Below the pieces are notes generated by a model. The model was given only the letters and a program-made list of their open reading frames with translations. It searched no databases and was not told the DNA's origin. Source: Paraspadella gotoi (taxonomy: Eukaryota; Chaetognatha). Taken from it: 64,000 nucleotides of DNA. The position numbers and the translations under genes are program-made. The first letter of the stretch is position 1; every line of letters starts with the position of its first letter. Where the stretch lies: NCBI GenBank assembly GCA_051294375.1, contig JBJCIZ010000744.1, positions 500,264 to 564,263 on the forward strand. Direction: 5' to 3'. Shown one piece after another: positions 23,601 through 35,600 of this stretch.

Positions 23601-26600
23601 ACCAAATGTTAGTCGAGGATCGTCGCGTCCGACGGTCAAATATGTTGGTAGGGAATATCTCTCGCGAATTAGCGAGTAAAAGGTTGATTAATTAATTGAT
23701 TAATACGTATAAATAATTATTAATAAAATGACAGATTACTACAACGAAGGCGGTTATGAGTCTCCCTGCGCGATCGGTTTGAGTGAATTCACGGACAATC
23801 GAGAAGATCGTAAACCTTTCAAAAAAGTCAAGAAATCAAAAATGACTTGACGTTGTATGTACATTGTAACCTAAATAAATAAATAAATAAATTTAATAAA
23901 ATTAAAGAAATTTGAGTAAAGAGTTTGTTTAAAAAAATAACTAAAACAGTAATGTTTTCTAGGTCTTCAACTAAAAATAGAACAGATATGTCAATGCAAT
24001 TTGACTAATAGAAAAGATTACGCTTTGGCTCCCCTCCCCAATCCGCCAAAGTTTTGAAATGTTCACATTCTAGAGTAAACTCACCTCGCCGACGACGGCG
24101 TTCATGACGCCGAGAATCGACTGGACGCGAGCGTCGACGCGTATGTCGTCCCCGGCGCCGCCTTTTAGCAGAAAATCTCGTTCGACGGCGTCGTCGCCGA
24201 CGATGCGAAGGCGACGAGGGCGCTCCTTGGATTGGAGAGATCGGAAGTCGGCGTCGAAGCAGGAGACGCGCGCGTGGCGGAGGGGATCGGGTTTGGAGAA
24301 GGACGTGTATTGGCCGGGGATCTCGAGCTCAATTCCTGGAGGATGAGATTTAAACCAAAGACGATAATAAAGAGACGACAGAGTAAAGGGTGGAAAACAT
24401 TGGAAATAAAAAAAAAAGAGAAAAAGAGGTTCCGAGGTAAGTTAAAACCTTACCCGTCGACGCTGCGTCGAACTCGGCCAACCAAGGCGCCCAGTCCATC
24501 AACTTCATGCTGGTCGGCCCCCGGACCGAAGGCGGCACCTTAAGTTGCTCCAACAAACTGGCGCCGACTCGAAGGAGTTTGCTTCCGTCGGCGATGCAAA
24601 TCTAAAACGAAAATGAATACGTTTGTTGGTTGATTAGATAAATACTAAATAAATAAATACTAAATAAATAAATACTAAATAGAATTCACGTTCGTTTTCA
24701 CGATCAACCTCACAAGCGGGATAATCCCGTTTAAAAGGGGTTCTGACTCCGAGTAAATGCCGCTTACTATGAACTGGGTCACAGGAAACAGAGTTCAAGC
24801 TTTAACGAGTAAAATACTTCTTGCCATGAAACCCAAGATAAACTTGAGTCTCTTTAAATCTTGAGAATAAAAACCATTGGTTTTACTTTTTGGTTCCTCT
24901 TCCTAGACTCGCGGGCCCCGACTTTTCATATCTAAAGAAAATTTCGTCATAACTAAAATCACATAAAAGAATATAAATAAAAAATTAGGCATATAAAAAA
25001 TGTCATGTAATAAAAAATGTAAATATGATTTCAGCTTCTTCCTCTCAACACAATTGCCGGTTTTTTCCCCATCAATGAAAATTCCCCTTCCTCCCTAAGT
25101 TAAACACAAATTCCGCTTCCCATTCTCTATTCGACTTTCCGCTTCTTCCCCTCAACGCAATTTCCGCTTCTTCGCCTTCTCTTTCCCGTTGACGACCTTC
25201 TCCACTCCGTCGACCGTGTGCGAGAGGACGCGCCCATTCCGCTCCACGACGACTTCCGTTCGTCCGTTGTGAACCGTCCTCGTCTTCCTGTTGGACGAGG
25301 TCGTCGTCTTGGTCGTCGTCGTCGTCTTCGTTTTCCCCTCCTCGTCCGACGATTTTATCGTCGTCGTCTGAATGGTGACGATGCCGCCGCCGGCATCACG
25401 GCCGCCGGTGGCGGTGGTGATGTTCATGCTGAAGTTGACGCTGGATCCGAAATCGCCAAAAAACTGACGGAACAACTGGTCGGGATTGGTGAAGCGGAAA
25501 GTTCGGAACTGAGAACCGGGACGCGCGGATTGGAGCGACTGGCCGCGGCCCAAACAATCGTAGTGCTCTCTTCGATCCGGGTCGGAGAGAACTTCGTAAG
25601 CCTCGGCAACCTTCTTAAAGACCTCTTGGGCTCTCTGCTCGTTGTCTGGGTTCTTATCCGGATGCCATTTGAGCGCGGCTTGTCTGTAGGCCTTTCGGAT
25701 TTCCTCTTGGTCCGCCGATTTGCGGACTCCCAAAATTTCATAGTAGTCGTCGCTTTCCACGTTTGACGACATTTTTAAGGCTGAAGACTTCCTGGTTACG
25801 TCTTGTCACGTTTACATTAGATATTCAAAAATAACGTGAAAATGTCGCTCACCGGTTTTAATCATTTTTTTCTCAATGTTAAAAAAATAAACAATCCTAC
25901 GCGTTTTAAAAGCAATAAAAGTACATATATTTTTGTCACCGTTTTGCATTTTCAATAAATGAAGATTAAATATTCTGACTATACTATGACTCGATGAAAT
26001 ACATTGACTATGCATGTATGAACATCGAAAGTTAACACTGCGAAAGCGATTTACTCCAATTTTCCCAAAAAAAACATTTTTTTGGGCATACATACATAAG
26101 TCGCGTTGTTCCTTTCACATTTGGCAAAATATGATTTGAGGTCAACGTTAAAACGACAATGGCGTCCTTAAGCTTACCTTAAGCTTACCCTCCTCCACAA
26201 AAAACTCACCTCCTCGATCTTGTTGAGGATCCAGTCGACGATCCTCTTCCTCCCCCTTCCAATCCTCCTCCCTATCGGCTCCAGTTTCTCCTTCAACTCG
26301 TCCAAAGATCTTCGAAATCTCCCCTCGTCCATCTCCTTCTTCGCCATCGCCGTCCTCGTCTCCGCCACCCACTTCTCCAGCGCCACCTCGGGATCGAAGA
26401 GCAATTCCAAATTGGAGATCATCGCCTCCACGACGGGCAGCTTGGCATCGAGTTCGGCGACGAGGGCGGCGATGTCTGGCGCGAGATCTTTCGACGCCGA
26501 ACCCGCGAAGACTTTGAGCGGGTAGACGACGGCGAAAGGGTAGTCGGCCGCGGCGCGTCGCAACAGCTCGATGACGACCGGCGCCGCGGGGGTGTTGAGA

Positions 26601-29600
26601 TAAGACACGATTTGAGAGGCGAAAGGCAACGCCGTCCACGAGGGAAGCGAAGCGGCGTCGCGGCAAAAAGAAGGCGCGAGATTCGGATCGGCAGCGACGA
26701 GTGAGAGGAGTTTGGGAAAGTGGACGTGAGAAGACGCCGCTTGGAATTTGATGGCCGAGAGAAAAGCGCTGATAATTCGCGACGGAAACGAGGCGGCGTC
26801 GATAGGCGACGGCGTTCCATCGTCGGAATCGACGAATTGTAACATGAAAACGCCGAGAGCGAGAAAATCTTTTCCGTTTGCTCCAGGGGCGGAGGCCGCT
26901 TTCTCCAGAGTTTCGCGCGCAGCATCGAGAAACGCCGCTTCGGCGTCGATCGGCGCCGCTTCTTCGGCGGCGTCGCCTTTGATCAACCGCAGGGTTCCAA
27001 GGACATAAGGATTATCGAAGGCGACGAGATGGCTCCGCAGCTGCAGCGCAGCAACTTGATAGAGATCGGCGAGGACGTTTAAACGAGCAGCGTCGGGCGC
27101 AGCGTCCGACCTCAGATCGCGAATGGCCTTGTGGACGTTGCGTTTTCGGTCCACGCCGCAACGAAACGCTTCCGTCTGTAATTTTCCCGAGAGAGAGAGG
27201 ATCTTGGCCTCCATTTCCTTGTCAGGCCCTGAATGCTTGAGGCCGCGAAGGACACGGAAAGTAAGTTCGAAGGAACGCTGAAAGAGTCCGGCTTCGGCGA
27301 ATTCGAGCATCGATTCCTCGCGGAATCTCGTCGCTTCCATCTCGAATCGGTCAGAGTCGAGGTCGACCCGGCGAAGGACGGAGGCAATCACGTTCGTCAA
27401 AGTCGTTCGATTCGTCACGCTCGTCTGCCAAGAGGACAGATCGTCTCGACGAGGGTCCATCGGACGGCGTCGCCAACGCTCGATCAGGGCCAGGGCGTCG
27501 TCGATGGACGGTCGATTGGCCACGTGAATAAATTCCCCGATCTCTCGTAGATGACGCAGGGTGGAAAGTTGGCGTCGACGCGCGTCGGAAAGGAGTGGAT
27601 CGGCGGCGGACCAAGCATCGACGAAGGCGCCGTAACTCGTCTCGACGTAAAAATCTGCTTTTTCTAATTTCTTTTTCATCGCGGAGACGAGAGCGAGCTC
27701 GTCGGCGAAGGTTCCTTCAAGGAAGGCCCGCTTGGCGGCGTCTTCGAAACAGGTTTCCACGTAGGCAAAGGGATCTCTGCCCTCCGCGTTTCTAAGGCTC
27801 TTCAGTTTGTAAGACAAGAGACGCTCCTTTAGAGGCGACGACCAAATGGCGGCGTCATCGCCAAGTGCCTCGTCCACCTCCTTCCAATCTTGCAGGGCCG
27901 CGGCGCAGCGAACCCGACATTCTTGGATCCATATTTTGGCCTCGGGATCTTCGGGCACTTCGATCTCTTGGTATTTCTTCAACGCGGTTTTGATCATCCC
28001 GTTCGCTTCTTCGTTAACGGCGTCGACCAATGGCGGGCCCCACGATTCGAGCATGGCGGGCCCCGTTGAGGCGTACCTAACCAACAGGGCGGTCGCCTCG
28101 TCTCGATTTTCCATCTCGGCCAACAATCGGGCCAACTGGAGTCCAAGACCGTCGTCGAACCGCAGCCCGGGATCGTCGGGGCATTTCGAGGCTTCGGATT
28201 CGATCTTGCGTCGTTTTGCATTTCGCTCGTTGCCATGGTCACGCGGCGAAGTTAGAGCGAGTTTCTGCAGACAAGCGACGCCATTGAGGAGATTGGACTT
28301 AAAGGATGAGAGGCTCGCGGCGGCGACGAGTTTGGGACGTAACGAGCAGGCGGGGACACGTTCGGAGATAGAGAGAACGCAGGAGATGAAGGAGGGAGAA
28401 ATAAAGCGGCTTTCGGAGAGTATTCGGTTGAAGACGAGAGATAATTCGGCCGCTCGGGCATCGGGACGGCCGGTCAAAATGCTGGCACCGAGCGCGGAGA
28501 ACAAGCGCAATGCCAGGCGTTGATCCCTCGAGGCCAGGCTGAGCAAGGGAACGAAGAGATCGGACAATTTGAGAAGTTGAATATCGGGAAAATCTCCTTG
28601 GCGATACTGACGATAAGCCTGGACGCGCTCCTTTCTCTCCGAGCGAATTCTCCGAATTCTTTCGCCTTTTTTTCGAAGTTGAGACCGAATGGCGGCGTCT
28701 CTGACGTCGTCCGCAGATCCCTTGACGAACCGTTTGGCTCCCACGTCGCCGGAGAGCAGCTTCCGCGTTTGAGAGCCGGAGAACCGATCGCCGGACTTGA
28801 ATTTGGCGGAGACGAGGAGCGAGGAATCCGTGACGGCGGTCTCGATGTCGAGCGAAGCCGCTGGCGCCATCGTCGGTGTGAAAAGCTGCATTCGACTCGA
28901 CGCCTCCTGCGTCGCTTCGATCAGACGAAGAGACGCGGCGCTGCCGACTGCTGCCGTCTGCGTCTCGGCGAAAAGCGGCGTCATCGTCGGCGCCTGTTCC
29001 TGGGGGCCAGGTTGGAGATTGAGCGGAAGAAACTCGCAAGGAGAGAGAGGATGCTCGAAAAAGGGATCGTCGAAACGCGGAGAAGCAGAAACGGATTCGA
29101 GCAAAAGGTTTGAAGAGTAAGAGAGGAAGAGATCTTCTTGATCCGGAGTGTAGACCAGTTGAAATAGAGACCTGAGCCGATCTTCGGGCGAATTCGGTAA
29201 AAGCGAGACCCAAAAGGATTTGGATTTGAGAGCGACGTCGTCTTCCGCGTCGACGAGACCGTCGATGAGCGATTTCTCAGAAATGACGCGAAGTTCCTTT
29301 AATTTGTCGTCGTCTTTGGTCGCATCGTGAACGAGGATCATGATTTCGACGGCGGCCAACTTTGCTTCTTTCGTCGGTAATTTTTCGATCCCGGATGCGG
29401 CCCGAATCATCGTCGACCAACGCTGCACGCCCTCCAGCGAGTGACGCAGGATCTTAAGAAAGACGAAGAGCGCGAGTTGAGCGGCGTCGGCGTCGACCGG
29501 CGTCATCACGAGATCCGCAATGTTTTCTCGAAGGAAAGCGTCGTCGGCGAAAATTTCCGTCAAGAGCGGCGCCGGAAGTCGGTGGAGGATCTCGATGGCC

Positions 29601-32600
29601 GAGAGGCGAATCGGACCAAAGAGACGCGAAAAGCGGGAGGCGACGCGCGTGGCGAATCGTCGACAACTCGGCCACGACAATAACTGCGGAAAGTGTTTGG
29701 TGACTCCAGACAAAACGTGAAGGAAACTCTCGAACTTTTCCTGTTCGCTTCGCTCTAAACAAGAGACCACATGGTCGTCCACGCGACTCTGCAGAGGCGG
29801 GGCGATTTTTTCGACGAAAGATTTCAAGACGAGACCCAAAACTTCGGAGAAACACTCCAAATTTCTTTTCGCCGTACCGCGAAGGTGATCGGTCAACGCT
29901 TTGATTCTTTTCGCCAGAAGATCCAAAGACGTTAATTCTTCCTTCGGCGCCGAAGGGTAGCCTTCCAAGAGCAAAGTGGCCAGGGCATTGGCGCCAGTGA
30001 CGCAGACGCGTTGGTCGCCGGCTTCGTTCTTCCCGATCAGTCCGTAGATGACGTCGTAGGGAACCTTAAAATCCGGCGCCCCTTTCGCGACGGAGAGCAA
30101 AGTTTTGAAAACCTCCAGATTGAATCTTACGATGGGGTTTTTTTCGTGGTGCAAATGTCGCGTCAAATACTTGGCCAGGAGGGACAAGTCGTCAGAATGA
30201 TCTTTCTCCTCGAAGGAGAAGGAAAAGAGGAGGAGGAGCAAATCCATGGAGAAATAACTCGGCTCCGCGAGTTCGATCACGAGTTTCGTCAAGGGTTCGA
30301 CGAGGCGACGTCCGTAGCAGCGGACGTGAGGGGCGAGATTTAGCAAGAGCTTTGCGACGAAGACTCGGGAGTTTTTGTCCTGCGTCGACGTAGTGTTTAG
30401 CTTCTTGACCAAACACTCGAACCATCCGGGAATCACGTCGCCGGAAGTCGACGGCGTGATGTCGGTGGCGAGGTCGATGACGAGATCCATCAACGGCGCC
30501 ATCACGGGATGACGGTTGACGCAGTCCATCTCGATTTCGACGGCGCCGGAATCCGCAGCGGCCAAAGAATGAAGCTCGTCCTCCGCGACGTCGGCGATTG
30601 ACTGGGACGATTTGGGAATCAAGTCGTAAGTAGAAACGTCCTCCATCAGGCTGCTCGTCTCTCCGCCAAAAAACTGCGTCGATGGCGCCGGATCATCGGC
30701 GATATCTCTCGCGCCGGATCGAATGGCGCGAAAGTGGCGCCGTCGGGAGAGCGCCTTTTCCAGTTCCACGGGGAATTCGAATCCTTCGTCCTGACGAATC
30801 AGATTAGCGGAGAAAGAGTCGAACTTTGAAAATACAAGTTTCACGGCAAACATTTCAGACTTTTGTCCGCGCTGGGTGACGGCGACGACGGATAAAAGGG
30901 CGTTGAAGGCGGCGACCCTGAGGCGCCAATGGGCGTGGCGCAGGCGCGGCGGAGACGACTCGTGCTTCATTTCTTCCCATCGCTTGGAAGCGACGTTGGC
31001 GAAAAAGGCGCGAATGTTTTTCGAATCTCCGTTTTTGAACTGAAGCGGAATGGAAGACGAATCATCGGTCAAATACTCGACGGAGAAATAGAGGAAAAAG
31101 AAACGAATCAAGACGAAGCATCCGGCGGCGACTGCCAATTTAGCGACGGCCTCCAGTTCCGAGTCGGCGAGAGAATCGGAGGAAAGGCATCCTTCTTTGA
31201 TGGAATCGAGATGTCGGCTGAAAAACTCGTTGACGACTTTTGCTCTGGCGCCACGAAGAAGCGGCGAGAGGAATGCGTCGACGGCCTTGACGCGCGCTTG
31301 CGTCGCCATCTCTCGCGTTGACTCCTCCCGGCGGAAAACGGCGTAGACGGCGTCGAGAATGTCCGCTTGGCGAGGCGCCGGTTGTTGGCGTATGGCGGCG
31401 ATCAGCGAGGTTTCGACAGCGCTTTCGGCGTCGACGTCGACGGCGCTGCCGATTCGAACGGAGAGATGAACAAGGCCCTTCAAGACAAAGGCAGAACCGG
31501 TTGCAGAGAAGACGTCGAGCATAGCGGAGAGACAAGGAGGCCGTTGATCCTCCGACAAAAAAGCGATGAACCGAAGGAGAGATTTGTCCAACACCTCGTC
31601 GAATCCGGCGACGCCGACGAGGATGCCGAGCAAAAGTAGCTTGATTTCCAATGGTTCCGTCTCGGCGGCGTTCAGTAATCGCGCCGCCGATTCCGCCATT
31701 GCCGGAAACGAGACGTCGTGGCGCTTGGCGAGGTTCGAAAAAGATTTGAATATCGTCAGCGATATTTCTTTGTCCGTTTTAGTATAAAACATTCTTTCTA
31801 CGTCGCGCCATCGTCGTCGGAACACGTCGGCGACGACCTCGGATTTTCTCTTCTCTCCCGCGGAGAAGTCGACGACGTCTCGAAGAATCCCGCGGGCGAA
31901 GTCGCGGTCGTCGATGCCGTCGACGGCCTCGTCGACGAGAGAATCCAATGCGGCGTCGAATTGAAGAACGAAGGTTAATAGAGAAGATTTAAAGGCGGAG
32001 TAAAAAGAGTCGCCTCTTGTTACGACGCCATCCCGTTTACTTTCGACGCGTTGAGGATTGAGCAGCAAACGCGAGAGAAATCGTCCATCCACTTTGGACA
32101 CTTGGGCCGAATGCAATTCGGAAACGAGTTCGAGGATTTTCGAGCAGACGACTTTCGTCGACGGGGAGAGAGTCGAGTCGACTGAAACAGAAGAGACGAC
32201 GACGTCGAAAAGACAAGGAAGCGCGGAGACGCTCCAATCCGAATCGAATAATTCGGGGACGACGCGGACGAGACACTTGAGTCCCACGATTCGTTCCAAC
32301 TTTTCGGAATTTTCCTCGAGGGCGGAGACAACACCAGAGTCTAAAAGCGAAGCGACAAATCCTTCTTCTCGTTCCATTCGAACGACGATCTTGAACTCCT
32401 TCGCGATCGGCGCGTGATTTTCGGCCAAGTCTTCGATGAGACCGACGGTTTCTTCGCCGAGCTCTCGGGGGCCGCGACCGCGTGCCGAGGAGAAGCCGAG
32501 AGACGAAGGAGAAAGGAGACAATCGACGAGAAGCCTCGTCATCTTTTCCTCGATGATTTCGGAGAGAACGAGAGAGTCCACGCCGCTCTTCGTCAAGGAT

Positions 32601-35600
32601 CGAAGAAAGAGAATTAGACGAGCGACAACGCGACATTTCAATTGACGAAACATCGTCTCCCGCCGACGAAACATTAAGCCATTCACTTCTTCGACGAAAT
32701 GACGAATCCACGTCAAAACCCGGGGTGCGGCGGAAGAACCGACGCCGAAAATGGCGCCGGGACGCAAGAGTTTGGCGCCGAAAAAGGCCGCGTAGCAGTC
32801 GAGGGCGGCGTGGAGGTCGACGAGGAACCCGTGGTCACATCGGAGAGGGTCATTATCGATGGGAACGGTTTCAGCGTCGACGCGGTTGCGCTCGAAGAGA
32901 TCCACGAAGAACTGGGGGCCGGATTGGGCGAGACGCCGCCCGACGAAAGTGAGAGGGTCGGAATTTGCCGCGGCGAGCGTCTCGGCGAGAAACTCGAGGA
33001 TCTCCCGACGAGCGACCGTCTGTCGGACGCCGACGCGGCGCAACAACCAGTTCGACAACGCCTTCAACGACGCCGCCTCCATTCCGCGAGGCAGTCGGCG
33101 CCCGCGGGACTCCTCGTCTTCGCGAGACAAGAGAGGCCGAACGTCGGGATGTTGAAGAATGCGGCGAAGGTGGCGAAGGGAAGTTTGGAGTTCTTTGACC
33201 ACGACGGAGGAGGAGGAAGAGGAAGAGACTGGATCCTCGTCATCCTCGTCGTCGTCGTCGACGAGACAAAGAGATTCCAAAAACCCGGTGACGAGATCGA
33301 AGAAGAAGAGATTAACTGAAGAAAAGAATTTAGTACTAAGCTAATAGTTGTAATATAAAAGCAATCATATTTCTTACCCAATTTAAGCTTTTCCCGAAAA
33401 ACGGTGCTGATCCGATTAAAAGCCACTGCGGCGCCCATTCGCTTCCCGGCGTCGGGATGCCGCGCCATCGCAGTCACGCGCTTCAAAAGGCCCTTGGCGC
33501 CCACGCCGTCCGCCCGATCGAACCAGAGGAAGAACTCTCGAAAACAGTCGGCGGCGACCGACTGCAGACGGGAATCTTCGGACGCCAACGAAGTCGTAAC
33601 TGCCCCGACGACAGCGAGGGCTTCGGCGCTATTAGCGTCGCGACCGGAAGTCAACCAGTGGACGAGCGGAAAGGTGAGTTTACGAAAGAGGCCTTCGACG
33701 AAGGCGTCTGTGGAGACGCAGAGGCGCAAGAGAACTGGAAACACGCGTTCGAAAAACTTGTCCATCGGCGCCTGACGTCGCGCCTCGTCCGGCGTGGTGG
33801 CACTGCGGCCGATGGCGAGGACGACGACGCCGTGAAGCAGCTCGCAGGCGGACGTCTTGGTCTGACGATCGACGGCGTTCAGCGCCAAGTCGCAAACGAG
33901 AGGCAAGAAGTCATCCAGATAAAGAAAGACGCGGGTGGATGGAAATGGAATTTCCAGGCGCACGTGCTTGGCCGAGTCCCAAGCGAAGACGGCGTCGCGA
34001 TCGACGGTCGTCAGCGAGGAGGCGGCGCCGGATCCGATCTTGCCGAGAAAGGCGAGGACGCGACGGACAAGATGGGCGGCGCTGGGGGAGTCGTCACCGG
34101 GGTCGACGCCCGCTTGACGCAAGAGTCGATCGCGCTGGGCGTAATGACGAAGAGCCGCGTGAGAGACGTTCTTCTGACGAGATTTGGTAGAGGACGCCGT
34201 CTCGGGCGTCATTTCGGGCGTCGTCTTCGACCCGGCGCCGATCAAGAGTCGGGATAATTTAGTCAAAACCTGGGCGCGAAGAAAAGGCGCCCAGAGTTTC
34301 TCCGAGAGGCGCGACGTCCAGTGCTCCAGTGAGTCGAGAGCCGATAAAGACAAGGAGGCGTCGCCGTGATCCAACGCCGCCTCCACGACGAGAGACGCCG
34401 CCTCGGGATCGCCCTCGACGACGCGGTGCGGTGCAGAGAGCAACATCTTGAGTAGCGAGTTAAGGAGCTCGCCGTGGAATGCTGGTAAAAAGATTTTTAA
34501 AAGATATTGCCATGTTTGTCTTTTTTTTTTTTGCTCGTATTTTAAAACTTCGCTTTTTTTATCATGAGTTGTAATCATTTACATTTTAACATTTCACGTA
34601 TCATGGCAATATGTATCATATATTACGTATTATGAGTCATTTCGTTTCCTCTTTCCCTTTTATTTTTCTCAATTTCCCTCCATTCACTTCCTCACCTTTG
34701 ATCCGCTTGACTTTTCTTTTAAAGAATCCGCGGCAGAGATCGAGAAAATCATCGTCCTTGTCGTCGTCGTCGTCGTCGTCGTCGTCGAAAACTTGGACCC
34801 TCCTTCCGACGGAGAAGAAGAAGGCGAGGAGTTTGTAAAAGGCGGAGACGAGGGGAAAGTCGAGGGAGGCGACGACGAGGCGCCGGCAGACAAACGGCGC
34901 CCACGGCTTCAACGCCGCGTCGGGAACGCCGTCGAGAGCGGCGACAAAAGTCTCCGCCAGGTTGATAACCGTCTGCCAATCCCGAGGCGTCGAAGCGACC
35001 AGGCGTTCGAGAGGATCCGGGGTAGCTAGAGAGATGTGCAATTGTACAATGATATAATATATATTTGATAAACTGCTATTGTCACCAAATGACTGACCTT
35101 CCTTTTCCTCGTCCACGGTCGTCTCCAAATCTAGCCGATCGACGATGAAGACGACGGCGTCCAAGAATTGGGCGAGGACGGCGCCGACGAGACGCTGCGC
35201 CGCTTCCGGGGAGCAGACGCCCTCGTAGTCATCGCGGAGCAGATGGCGCCAGAGTGGGAAAAAGCGGTCGCAAGTGAGAACGGCAATCGAGGACGTCGAA
35301 GCGGCGTTGAAAGGCTTGAGATCCGAATCAAGCGCAACGTCGGATTCCGGGGTGAGTGACGCCTGATAACCAACCATGGATTGTCCCCTGGCGGCCATCG
35401 TGTTTTCCCATCCCGTCGCGGCCAGCGTCTCCACTGCGTCGTCGTTCCCCGCTGATTCCGCTGCCGCGACCCGCTGACGTCGAGAAGCCTCGGCCTTTGT
35501 TGGGAGGAGACAGACACGCATGAGACTTTGGCGGACGATCCGTTGGAGGATGAGAGGAAATGAAGGCGTCGTTGACTGCAGCGTCGAAAGGAGATTGACG

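Noticed and set aside
25218-25766. Plus-strand ORF of 182 codons
   Set aside because: Exact antisense of the DnaJ gene.
32699-33319. Plus-strand ORF of 206 codons (and others at 27846-28523, 33457-34257)
   Set aside because: Antisense shadows of the PRKDC coding exons caused by GC-rich codons. No family resemblance and no splice structure.
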